From: Chloroflexota bacterium
GTDB lineage: Bacteria > Chloroflexota > Chloroflexia > Chloroheliales > Chloroheliaceae
Direction of reading: 5' to 3'
Assembly (NCBI GenBank): GCA_028287745.1
Contig: JAQBPB010000059.1
Span: 1-49,069, forward strand
Length of the DNA: 49,069 nucleotides
Below are positions 16,357 to 24,316 of this stretch, in pieces. The notes beneath the pieces are model-generated. The model ran no database searches. It was not told the DNA's origin and saw nothing but the letters and a program-made list of their open reading frames with translations. Both the position numbers and the translations under genes were made by a program. Position 1 is the stretch's first letter. Every line of letters begins with the position of its first letter.

Positions 16357-16511
16357 CTGCCCGTTTCCGCCGCGCTCCAGATATGGTTGGTCAGGGCACC
16401 GGGCAAGGGTAGGCTGAATTATTGATGCCCCGGTTGTGCCTTTTACTGCTCAATCCTTACCTATTTATAGCTAAACCCTGAGAACCGAGAGTTACTAGAG
16501 GAGGCCCCTAC

Positions 16512-18599
16512 ATGCTTTTTGGCGCGTCATACTATAATGAATATCTTCCCGTGGAGCGGCTGAACGAGGACATCCGCCTGATGAAAGAGGCGGGATTCTC
16601 TTTCGTGCGCATGGGCGACTCGATTTGGAGCCAGTCTGAACCGCGCGAGGGCCAGATTGATTTTGACCAGTTCGCTCGCGTAGTGGATGCCATGCACGAG
16701 GCTGGCATTAAAGTTGTGCTGATGACCCCGACCTACGCTATCCCGCCCTGGTTGCACCGCCGCCACCCCGAGGTAATGGCCCGTTACGCCAAAGACCAGC
16801 GCGCCTACTATGGGGCCCGGCAGAACGTTGACCTGACTCACCCGGCCTATCTTTTCTACGCCGAACGCATCGTGCGGGCGATGGCCGAACGCTTTGCCTC
16901 ACACCCCGGCGTGATTGGCTGGCAAATTGATAACGAAACTCGCCACGGCATGTTGCACAATCACGGGGTCTTTCAGCGCTTCGTTGAACACCTGAAAAGC
17001 AAGTTCGGTACGGTTGATCAACTGAACGAAATCTGGGGCCTTAGCCACTGGTCGCTGCGCCTGACCGACTGGGAAGATTTATGGACCGCTGATGGCAACG
17101 TCAACCCTGGTTATGACCTGGAATGGCGGCGCTTCCAGGCCGCGATTGTGACCGATTTCCTGGCCTGGCAGTCCGCTATCGTCCGCGAATACGCCAAACC
17201 CGGCCAGTTCATTACCCAGGATTTGGTCGGCGGCACCGGCCTCGGCGAGAGCGACCGCTACGAAATCGCCCAGGTTATGGACATCCTGAGCGAAAACCCC
17301 TATCACTCCACCCAGGACGGCCTTGAAATCGTCGATGGCGAACGCGAAAGCCGCCTAGACCGCAGCGAGGCGCTCTGGATTGGTACGCAGGGCGCTCCCG
17401 GCCTGTTCGCTAACGGCGACTTCGGCTGGAGCGGCAAGCAGACTAACTTCCTCATCACCGAGATGAACGGCCAGAGTATGGGCAACCACCAGCAGTTCCC
17501 GGCCTATGATGGGCAGTGGCGGCTCCCGGTCTATACCTATATCTCACGGGGCGCCAACGGCCTCTCTTACTGGCACTGGCACAGCCTGCATTACGGTTCC
17601 GAAACCCACATCGCCGGGGTCTTAAACCACGACTTTGAGCCGGGCCGCGCCTACCGCGAGGTCAGCCAGATTGGGCACGAGTTGGCCCAGCACGGCGACA
17701 CCCTGACCGATTTGCAGATTGAAGCTGACGTGGCGGTGCTCTACTCCCAGGACAGCCGCTATGCTTTCGAGTTCCAGCCGCTGTTCCAGACGCCGGACAA
17801 AATCGCGCCCGACCCGACGTCATATCACCGGATTTTCGATAAATTCTACCGGGCCTGTTTTGACGCAAGGGCCGAGACAGCTATCGTTCACCCGAAGCAG
17901 GACTTTTCAAAGTTCCCGCTGCTGGTGCTTCCGGCTACTTATATCGCCGACGACGCGCTCCTGGAGAAATTTGCGGCCTATGCGGAAAACGGCGGGCACC
18001 TGCTGGTATCCTTCCGCACCGGCTATGCCGATGAGTATGCCCGGCCGCGCTGGAAACGGGCTCCCGGCATCCTTCGTGAGGCCGCCGGAGTGTCTTACAC
18101 CGAGTACTCGGCGCTGGGCCGCGCGCTACCCTTGCGGGCCGGAGAAGGTGATTTTGAAGTGCCGGAAGGGGCGCGGGCCGAAGGCTGGGCCGACGGTCTT
18201 GAACTGGAAGGGGCGACCGCCCTGGCCTACTACGACCACCCTCATTTCGGGCGCTTCCCGGCCATCACGACCAAAACCTTTGGCAAGGGCCGCGTGACCT
18301 ACATCGGCACCGTGCCGAACCAGGCTCTTGGCCGCGCCATCATTACCTGGGCGCTCAAGCAGTCGGGCATCCAGCCGTTGGGCGCGGAATATCCGGCCCA
18401 GGTGCGCCTGAGCCGGGCTCGCAAGGCTGACGGGAAACAGGTCTACTTCCTCAGCAACTGGTCCTGGGCTCACCAGCAGCTCAACCAGCTTCCGGTTGGC
18501 GGCACCGAGTTGTTCAGCGGGCAGGCCGCGACCCGGGGCGGCACTCTGGAGCTAGGCCCCTGGGACATGAAGATTGTAGTCGAGGAACCTGAAGCCTAA
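16512..18599 (+). CDS. GH42 beta-galactosidase
   Basis: Cytoplasmic retaining beta-galactosidase of 695 residues, the standard GH42 length. The barrel shows FGASYYNEYLP, ALWSQ-like FVRMGDSIWSQSEP, and PTYAIPPWLHRRHPE. The acid/base is Glu142 in WQIDNE and the nucleophile Glu317 in LITEMNGQ. Residues about 400-600 form the trimerisation, glutamine-amidotransferase-like domain (VAVLYSQDSRYAFEF, GGHLLVSFRTG), and a small beta-domain closes the protein. ATG 16512 has AGAGGAGG upstream. A 280-bp gap with hairpins separates it from GH31, so it may be transcribed both with the operon and on its own. It complements GH35, presumably for different beta-galactoside linkages. Confidence 0.92.
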   Translation: MLFGASYYNEYLPVERLNEDIRLMKEAGFSFVRMGDSIWSQSEPREGQIDFDQFARVVDAMHEAGIKVVLMTPTYAIPPWLHRRHPEVMARYAKDQRAYYGARQNVDLTHPAYLFYAERIVRAMAERFASHPGVIGWQIDNETRHGMLHNHGVFQRFVEHLKSKFGTVDQLNEIWGLSHWSLRLTDWEDLWTADGNVNPGYDLEWRRFQAAIVTDFLAWQSAIVREYAKPGQFITQDLVGGTGLGESDRYEIAQVMDILSENPYHSTQDGLEIVDGERESRLDRSEALWIGTQGAPGLFANGDFGWSGKQTNFLITEMNGQSMGNHQQFPAYDGQWRLPVYTYISRGANGLSYWHWHSLHYGSETHIAGVLNHDFEPGRAYREVSQIGHELAQHGDTLTDLQIEADVAVLYSQDSRYAFEFQPLFQTPDKIAPDPTSYHRIFDKFYRACFDARAETAIVHPKQDFSKFPLLVLPATYIADDALLEKFAAYAENGGHLLVSFRTGYADEYARPRWKRAPGILREAAGVSYTEYSALGRALPLRAGEGDFEVPEGARAEGWADGLELEGATALAYYDHPHFGRFPAITTKTFGKGRVTYIGTVPNQALGRAIITWALKQSGIQPLGAEYPAQVRLSRARKADGKQVYFLSNWSWAHQQLNQLPVGGTELFSGQAATRGGTLELGPWDMKIVVEEPEA

Positions 18600-18625
18600 G
18601 CGCTGTTTAGTTAACTTGTACGATA

Positions 18626-18652
18626 AGAGGTGGCTTTTTGAGCCGCCTCTTT
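18626..18652 (+). terminator. Rho-independent terminator after GH42
   Basis: AAGAGGTGGCT pairs with AGCCGCCTCTT around TTTTG, with TTTATTT following. It closes the plus-strand glycosidase locus. Confidence 0.85.
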
Positions 18653-18691
18653 TATTTATCCGCCCAGGAAAAACAAGGTGACAATACAAAG

Positions 18692-18733
18692 AAAAAGGCT
18701 GGGGCCGGGACTTATCCGGCTCCAGCCTTTTTT
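18692..18733. terminator. Bidirectional terminator between converging genes
   Basis: AAAAAGGCTGG and CCAGCCTTTTTT arms with an inner CCGG/CCGG pairing. A-run and T-run flank the stem on both sides, so it can end the GH42 transcript and the converging cupredoxin transcript. Confidence 0.85.
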
Positions 18734-18784
18734 CGCTCAGGCTCCTGGTTAATTTAATACAGGGTTCTTCCAGGGCTCCTGGTT

Positions 18785-19321
18785 TTAGCGGTGAGTCCGG
18801 CGGCGAACTGCCAGGGCCAGAAGGGTAATGACGCTCAGGGCGGCCAGAGGAATTATCCAGAGCAGCAGGGTCTGGCTATCCGGGCCGATTGTGCCACCAA
18901 TCCCGGTTGCGGGGACGTTGGGCGCACTGCTCGAAGGAGCGCCTGTTGCCGCCGTAACCACAATATTAGCTTTCATATTGGGGTGAGGGGCACAATGGTA
19001 GTTGAAGGTTCCAGCGGTGGTGAAGGTATACTCGAAGGTTTGGTTCTGGGCAATCAAGGGAGAGTTAAGTACCCCGCCGCTATCACTTGTAACGGTATGC
19101 CCTACAGTGTCCTTATTGGTCCAGATAACCTTTGTGCCAACCGGAATGGTAATAGTATTAGGGCTAAAGGCAAAACCCTGGATTGTGATATTCATTGTAG
19201 CAGGCGTTGCCTGGGCCGAAACCGCCCCCGGTTGTAAAGTAAACACAGCGAGAAAAAGGGCTAGTATAACGGTTCCTGCGCCCAGTAAACCGGCCCACCT
19301 GAAATTCTTCAACCTTTTCAA
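18785..19321 (-). CDS. Exported plastocyanin-like copper protein, membrane-anchored
   Basis: 178 residues. A signal peptide (basic MKRLKNFR, hydrophobic core, cleavage near VSAQA) is followed by a cupredoxin domain at residues about 42-124. The type 1 copper ligands are visible: His75 in VGHTV, and Cys110, His113 and Met116 in YHCAPHPNM. A Ser/Pro linker and a C-terminal transmembrane helix (LLLWIIPLAALSVITLLAL) with a basic tail follow, so the copper domain faces outward and is tethered. It likely shuttles electrons at the cell surface. The start is TTG at 19321 with AAGGAG at 8-bp spacing; no ATG is available. It converges on the glycosidase locus and does not share its function. Confidence 0.88.
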   Translation of the reverse strand: MKRLKNFRWAGLLGAGTVILALFLAVFTLQPGAVSAQATPATMNITIQGFAFSPNTITIPVGTKVIWTNKDTVGHTVTSDSGGVLNSPLIAQNQTFEYTFTTAGTFNYHCAPHPNMKANIVVTAATGAPSSSAPNVPATGIGGTIGPDSQTLLLWIIPLAALSVITLLALAVRRRTHR

Positions 19322-19805
19322 GGTATAATCTCCTTACTAAATTGTTTCAATAATAGGGGATTGGACCTAGCCTCTTGTAAAAAGCTATTGAATAAGATAC
19401 GGTAGTAAAATGATTTTAGACAAACCGCAATAAATGAATTCAAAAAGTAGTTACAAGAGTTGTTAGCTATTAGAAAGTTTGGTTGAGTAAGAAGCTTCGC
19501 CCTAAATAGCTGCCTGCCTGGTGAGGCACCTGGCAACATTTTACCCGCCTGTAGAAACCCTACCCGGAATATTGAAAGGTTGGGCTACCCCACTACTCCG
19601 GGTATAGCTTACCCGGTACCGGTTGGAAGCTGTTGATAGGCCGCTTATGGCTTTGCGAAAGCTAAAACACATTTCGAAGGTTGGTCTTTAGTCCTTATTG
19701 AAACGGTAACTACTTTTGACACCGCCCGTATAATAAATACAATTACCTGAATATCTATCACTTAACCGTTCAAGGCTATCTTCAACAAGCGCTATATAAT
19801 AGTCC
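19322..19805. promoter_or_regulatory. Divergent promoter region between cupredoxin and sensor kinase
   Basis: A gene-free stretch of 484 bases. It is A/T-rich near both ends. TATAAT occurs at 19795-19800, only five bases before the GTG start of the kinase; another lies at 19729-19734. No clean -35 partner was found for either, and no coding frame or RNA gene stands out. Confidence 0.5.
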
Positions 19806-22226
19806 GTGGGCAAAAACAAAATGAGAGCAAAGGATTTAAAATTGGGTTCGGTCTTGCGATTTCAAGAAGACCAGGGCCTTATAACTTTCAAGGGTAACCG
19901 CTTTCTGCTCATTGACGCCGAGGCGATGGGTTTACTCAGGCGCGAAATTATCGGGGTGCTGGGTCCGGATATGGCCCGGCGTCTTTTGACGCGGTATGGT
20001 TACGCCTGTGGTTATAGTGACGCCCTGCGCTTGCGCCAGGATTACGCCTGGGAAACCGATGAAGAATGGATGATGGCCGGGCCGATGATGCACATGCTGG
20101 AAGGCATCGTCCAGGTCTTGCCCACCAAACTGGATTATTCGCGCTCCGAGGACCGCTTTTGCATCGAGGGCGAATGGGTTAATTCTTATGAGGCCCAGCA
20201 GCATATCGCCCACCTGGGCCATTCCGAGAGCGCGACTTGCTGGACCCTTAGCGGGTACGCCAGCGGCTACAGCAGCGCCTTTTTCGGCCAGCCGGTTGTC
20301 TGTGTCGAATATACCTGCGTGGGCAAGGGCGACCCGCATTGCCTGTGGCGGGTGGGACGCCCCCACCAGATGAGCTTTGAAGCTCACCAGGCTCTCAAGG
20401 ATTTGCAGGGTTTTAACCTGGCCGGTACGATCAATATGCTGGAAGAACAAATTACTGCCCGGACGGTCGAGTTGTCAGCCCTGAACGCGGCCAGCCTGGT
20501 CCTGGCCGAGTCGCTATCCCTGGACGAATTGCTCTACAAAGTGCTGCCGCACGTGCTTAAAGCAACCGGGGCGGATTTTGGCCGGGTGCTGCTGCTGGAA
20601 GACGAGAGTGACACGCTTGAACTGCGCGTGCAGACCGAACGCGACCCTTCCGGCATGGAAGTTGAACCGCTCCAACTGCATTTCCCGTTGCATATATTTC
20701 AAAACGAGGAATGGCGCCGCCTGAAAGCCGGGAACATGGTAATCAGCCACGACCTGCTGAACGTGCCTTTCCTGCCGGAAATGTCCCGCCGCCATAACTG
20801 GCACAGCCTGGTCAGGGTGCCGCTTTTGTCACGCGGGACACTGGCCGGAGTGCTGGAACTGGTTTCCCAGAACGGAGCCTGGCCCAACCAGCCGGAGGAA
20901 AAAAGGCTGCTGCTTTCGCTGGGCCGCCAGATTGGCCTGGCCCTGGGTAACGCCCGCCTTTACGAGCAGGAACAGCAGCGGGCCAGGGCCTGGCGCGGTC
21001 TGGTCGAAATCAGCCATAAAGTCGCCAGCAGCCTGGACAAGCAGCAGGTCTTTGAGTCGCTGGTGGCGTATTCCCGCGAGTTGCTTAACAGCGAAGTGGC
21101 TTTCGTGGCCCTTTTTACCGAAGATGAAAATACCCTGGAAATGGCCGCTTGCGCCGGGACCAGGACCAGCGGGTTTGCACGCTTGAAGCTGTCCCGCAAT
21201 AAGGGTCTGACCGAGGCCGTGATTGCCAGCGGCAGCCCGGTCCTGGTCAGCAACTATTCTTCCGACCCGCGCTTGCAGGGGCCGCCCACGCCCCAGGTTG
21301 TAGCCGAAGGAATCGTCAGTTTGCTGGCGGTGCCTTTGACGGCCCACGAAAAGGTCCAGGGCATGTTGTATGTGGGCGAGCGCCGCCAGCGCAATTATAC
21401 CGAGGCGGACGCCGACCTGTTGACCGCCCTGGCGACCCAGGCCGCTATCGCGGTTGAGAAGGCCCGCCTTCACGAGCGTGAAATGGAGCGGGTCAAGGAA
21501 GTCGAGCGCATCAAAGCCGATTTCCTGGCGATGATTACCCACGAATTGCGCACTCCGCTGACCAATATCAAGGGCATAACCAGCGGCCTGCTACAGGCCG
21601 ATGTCGAGTGGGATACCGGCAGCCAGCGGGCTTTCCTGGAAGCTATCAGTGAAGAGTCGGATGTGCTGACCGGGCTGGTCTCGAATTTACTTGATATGTC
21701 CAAGCTGGAAGCCGGTTCGTGGACGATTTACCTGGAAGAATGTACCTTTGAGGAAATCGTGCGCGAGGTCCGGCGCAAGCTGGTGGGCCTGCTGGAAGGC
21801 CGCGAGTTGCTGGTAGAGGTGCCGCCGGACTTGCCGCGCCTGAAGGTGGACCCGACCCAAATCGCCCGCGTGCTGGTCAATTTGATAACCAATGCTCTAA
21901 AATATTGCCAGAAAGGCCCTATTTATCTTGGCGCGGACTACCACGACCAGGATTGGTTGGCTGTCAGAGTACAGGATACCGGGCCTGGTATATCGGCGGA
22001 AGACCGCCCCCATATTTTTGATAAATTTTATCAGAGTAAAAATATTAAACCCGGCTTGCGGGAAGCGCCGGGAGCCGGGCTTGGCCTGGCTATAGTTAAA
22101 GGCATCGTAGAAGCCCATGGCGGGCAAATCTGGCTGGCCGATAATCCTTCCGGCCCGGATGCCGCTGCCGGCGGGTCGGCCTTTTACTTTACCTTGCCTT
22201 TGCTTAAGTCAGAAACCCCGGATTAG
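19806..22226 (+). CDS. Aromatic-sensing histidine kinase (XylR_N-V4R-GAF-GAF-HisKA-HATPase)
   Basis: Soluble sensor kinase of 806 residues, no transmembrane segment. Residues about 6-185 match the ligand domain of the phenol activators DmpR/MopR (motifs AGPMMHMLEG, EWVNSYE, CWTLSGYASGYSSAFFG). His96 and Trp124 correspond to the phenol-contacting MopR His106 and Trp134; Cys145, Glu168, Cys171 and Cys179 correspond to its zinc ligands, with identical spacing. A coiled segment (about 195-230) leads to two GAF domains (about 230-385 and 400-555). The phospho-acceptor is His579 in MITHELRTPL; the ATPase has its N-box near Asn696, DTGPG at 724 and GAGLGLAIVKG at 756. The partner response regulator follows, then the phenol operon, so it most likely senses phenol or catechol-type effectors. 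The GTG start lacks a ribosome site; ATG 19821 is an alternative. Confidence 0.9.
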   Translation: MGKNKMRAKDLKLGSVLRFQEDQGLITFKGNRFLLIDAEAMGLLRREIIGVLGPDMARRLLTRYGYACGYSDALRLRQDYAWETDEEWMMAGPMMHMLEGIVQVLPTKLDYSRSEDRFCIEGEWVNSYEAQQHIAHLGHSESATCWTLSGYASGYSSAFFGQPVVCVEYTCVGKGDPHCLWRVGRPHQMSFEAHQALKDLQGFNLAGTINMLEEQITARTVELSALNAASLVLAESLSLDELLYKVLPHVLKATGADFGRVLLLEDESDTLELRVQTERDPSGMEVEPLQLHFPLHIFQNEEWRRLKAGNMVISHDLLNVPFLPEMSRRHNWHSLVRVPLLSRGTLAGVLELVSQNGAWPNQPEEKRLLLSLGRQIGLALGNARLYEQEQQRARAWRGLVEISHKVASSLDKQQVFESLVAYSRELLNSEVAFVALFTEDENTLEMAACAGTRTSGFARLKLSRNKGLTEAVIASGSPVLVSNYSSDPRLQGPPTPQVVAEGIVSLLAVPLTAHEKVQGMLYVGERRQRNYTEADADLLTALATQAAIAVEKARLHEREMERVKEVERIKADFLAMITHELRTPLTNIKGITSGLLQADVEWDTGSQRAFLEAISEESDVLTGLVSNLLDMSKLEAGSWTIYLEECTFEEIVREVRRKLVGLLEGRELLVEVPPDLPRLKVDPTQIARVLVNLITNALKYCQKGPIYLGADYHDQDWLAVRVQDTGPGISAEDRPHIFDKFYQSKNIKPGLREAPGAGLGLAIVKGIVEAHGGQIWLADNPSGPDAAAGGSAFYFTLPLLKSETPD

Positions 22227-22325
22227 TCCGTACCCCGGGCCTGCCGGACCGTCTTTTTCAAAAATGAGAACAAGTTCACGAATTATTTTCAGGCCGTTAG
22301 TGAAGTTGTTATTTCAAGGAGTTCA

Positions 22326-23099
22326 ATGGAGAACTGCATCAGTATGACCACACCTAAAAACATACCCTCCAAACCGACCGAAGCTACCAGCCGCGACCAG
22401 GTATTGGTGGTTGATGACGACCCGAAGATTTTAATGTTCGTCAGCGCCAATTTCAAGGCCCGGGGTTACCGGGTCCTAACCGCCAAAGATGGCGCGGAAG
22501 CCCTGGAACAGGCCGCCCTGGAACAGCCCCAGGTAATCTTGTTGGACCTGGCCTTGCCCCAGATTGACGGCTTCGAGGTCTTGCGGCGGCTGCGCGAGTG
22601 GAGCGACAGCCAGGTAATTGTCCTTTCGGCTCACGGCGGCGACCAGGACAAAGTGCGCGCCCTGGACCTGGGCGCGGACGATTACATTACCAAGCCTTTC
22701 AGCATGGAAGAACTGCTGGCCCGTGTCCGGCTGGCTTTTCGCCGTCTCCAGCGCTTTCAGGCCGCCTTTGCCGCCTCCGCCCCCGACAATATTTCCAACC
22801 CGCTGGTCTGGGTGGATGAACTGCAAATTGATTTCTCCGCCCGCCTGGTAAAACGGGCCGGGGAGCCGGTCAACCTGACCAAGACCGAGTACGAGCTTTT
22901 ACGCTTGCTGGTCACCAACCGGGGCCGGGTGCTGACCCACCGCGATTTGCTGCAGCAGGTCTGGGGGCCGGAGTACGGCGAGGAAACCGAATATTTGCGG
23001 ACGTTTATCCGCAACTTGCGCCGCAAGCTGGAAAAAGACCCGGGCCGCCCGGTCTATTTATTGACCGAGGCCGGGGTGGGCTACCGCTTCAAAGGCTAA
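22326..23099 (+). CDS. OmpR/PhoB-family response regulator
   Basis: DNA-binding response regulator of 257 residues, partner of the upstream kinase (99 bp gap, same strand). The receiver domain (residues 25-137) has the acidic pair Asp30/Asp31, phospho-acceptor Asp74 in LLDLALP, Ser101 in the Thr/Ser switch position and Lys123 in TKPFS. The C-terminal winged helix (about 160-257) has NLTKTEYELLRLL and TFIRNLRRKLEKDP, closest in style to KdpE/PhoB. ATG 22326 follows AAGGAG at only four bases, so an in-frame ATG at 22344 is also possible. It probably binds the 11-bp-spaced direct repeat just beyond its stop codon and switches on the downstream catabolic operon. Confidence 0.92.
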   Translation: MENCISMTTPKNIPSKPTEATSRDQVLVVDDDPKILMFVSANFKARGYRVLTAKDGAEALEQAALEQPQVILLDLALPQIDGFEVLRRLREWSDSQVIVLSAHGGDQDKVRALDLGADDYITKPFSMEELLARVRLAFRRLQRFQAAFAASAPDNISNPLVWVDELQIDFSARLVKRAGEPVNLTKTEYELLRLLVTNRGRVLTHRDLLQQVWGPEYGEETEYLRTFIRNLRRKLEKDPGRPVYLLTEAGVGYRFKG

Positions 23100-23112
23100 T
23101 GACGGTGCCAAA

Positions 23113-23132
23113 TTCTTTATATTTTCTTTATA
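23113..23132 (+). promoter_or_regulatory. Direct repeat with 11-bp period, candidate response-regulator site
   Basis: Two exact copies of TTCTTTATA at 23113-23121 and 23124-23132 lie with start-to-start distance 11 bp. This is the geometry of boxes bound head-to-tail by PhoB/OmpR-type regulators. It sits between the regulator gene and the first catabolic gene. A TATACT at 23205-23210 could be a -10 element downstream of it. Confidence 0.55.
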
Positions 23133-23238
23133 CCGGCCTTGAAATCTTCACGCGCTTTTTATCCCCTTTTAGCTATACTAACTTTGTCTAAAGAAACGTA
23201 TTCATATACTTACTAATAACCAGATACTGCTTCGACAA

Positions 23239-23254
23239 CTTACTTTTTAGTAAG
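23239..23254. repeat. Short inverted repeat in the operon leader
   Basis: CTTACT-TTTT-AGTAAG, a perfect 6-bp inverted repeat about 80 bp upstream of the first catabolic gene. It may be an operator half-pair or a leader hairpin; its role is unknown. Confidence 0.4.
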
Positions 23255-23335
23255 GTTTATACCCATATCGATTTTGCCTTGCCGGTCTAGCTATAAGCCC
23301 GGTCTGGTTTGGTTTGCAATTTTAAGGAGGCGGCG

Positions 23336-24196
23336 ATGAAGCCCGATTTACCCTTTACCCCTGATTTGGAAAAAGGCTCTTTTGCGACAATCAACGGAAT
23401 AAATACTCACTACCACCTGGCAGGACAGGGCCCGGCCATAGTTTTCATCCATGGGAGCGGGCCGGGGGTTTCAGCCTGGGCAAACTGGCGGCTGGCCTTG
23501 CCGGTCTTGCAGGAAAAATACACGGTGGCGGCTTTTGATGTGGTTGGGTTTGGTTATAGCGAACGCCCGGCAAATTTTGAATTTTCTACCCAGGATTGGG
23601 CCGACCACACGATTGCTTTTATCGAAGCCCTGGGACTGGGGCCGGTAAACCTGGTCGGTAACTCTATGGGCGGCGGTGTGGCCCTGCGGGTGGCTTCTCA
23701 GCGGCCCGAACTGGTCAACAAAATGGCGCTGATGGGCACTACCGGCTGCCATTTCACCATTACCGATGGGCTCGCCAAAGTCTGGGCCTACAAACCCAGT
23801 AAAGAAAACTCGCTTCAACTCCTCAACTTCTTTGTCTACAACAAGGCTATGGCTACCCCTGACCTGGCCGAACTCCGCTACAAAGCCAGCATCCAGCCCG
23901 GTTTCCAGGAAAGCTGGGAGAAGATGTTCTATCCCAAAGCCCAGGGCAATGACAATCCATTGCAGTGGCGGGTTGACCAATTGGCCCTCAATGATGAGGA
24001 AATTGCCGCGATTAAGGCTCCGGCCCTGGTAATTCACGGCCAGAACGATGAGATTATCCCGGTTTCGAACGCTTACAAAGTCTTTGAATTGCTCCCGACT
24101 TCCCAACTTCACATTTTCAATCGCTGCGGCCACTGGACGCAGATTGAACACGCGGCCTCGTTTAACCGGCTGCTCGGTTCTTTCTTCCAGGATTAA
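23336..24196 (+). CDS. dmpD: Meta-cleavage-product hydrolase (2-hydroxymuconic semialdehyde hydrolase)
   Basis: Alpha/beta hydrolase of 286 residues that cleaves the C-C bond of the catechol ring-fission product, giving 2-hydroxypenta-2,4-dienoate and formate (or acetate from methylcatechols). Visible features are the oxyanion segment FIHGSGPG (37-44), nucleophile Ser110 in GNSMGGG, Asp238 in HGQNDEI and His266 in CGHWTQ. This set matches the DmpD/XylF/BphD family. ATG 23336 is chosen because AAGGAGG lies directly upstream; a longer frame from 23309 has no such site. It is the first gene of the operon, 236 bp behind the response regulator. No semialdehyde dehydrogenase gene is present, so this enzyme carries all the flux. 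Confidence 0.88.
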   Translation: MKPDLPFTPDLEKGSFATINGINTHYHLAGQGPAIVFIHGSGPGVSAWANWRLALPVLQEKYTVAAFDVVGFGYSERPANFEFSTQDWADHTIAFIEALGLGPVNLVGNSMGGGVALRVASQRPELVNKMALMGTTGCHFTITDGLAKVWAYKPSKENSLQLLNFFVYNKAMATPDLAELRYKASIQPGFQESWEKMFYPKAQGNDNPLQWRVDQLALNDEEIAAIKAPALVIHGQNDEIIPVSNAYKVFELLPTSQLHIFNRCGHWTQIEHAASFNRLLGSFFQD

Positions 24197-24316
24197 GCGG
24201 TCAAACCGCGCTGCCCCGGCCCTGCCGGGCAGCTTTGCCGTACCGGTTTGAGGTTTCGGGATGCTTATCTATTTGAAAGTTTGTAGCTAAAGAATTTGTA
24301 GCTGAAAAGGAAGCCA
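24197..24316 (+). repeat. GC-rich hairpin in the dmpD-dmpE gap
   Basis: The 120-bp gap between hydrolase and hydratase genes contains a CTGCCC/GGGCAG stem near 24209-24230, within a longer AAACCG/CGGTTT pairing. It may process or attenuate the operon mRNA. Confidence 0.4.

Noticed and set aside
19716..19734. TTGACA and TATAAT close together upstream of the kinase
   Set aside because: Only seven bases separate them, so they cannot act as one sigma-70 promoter.
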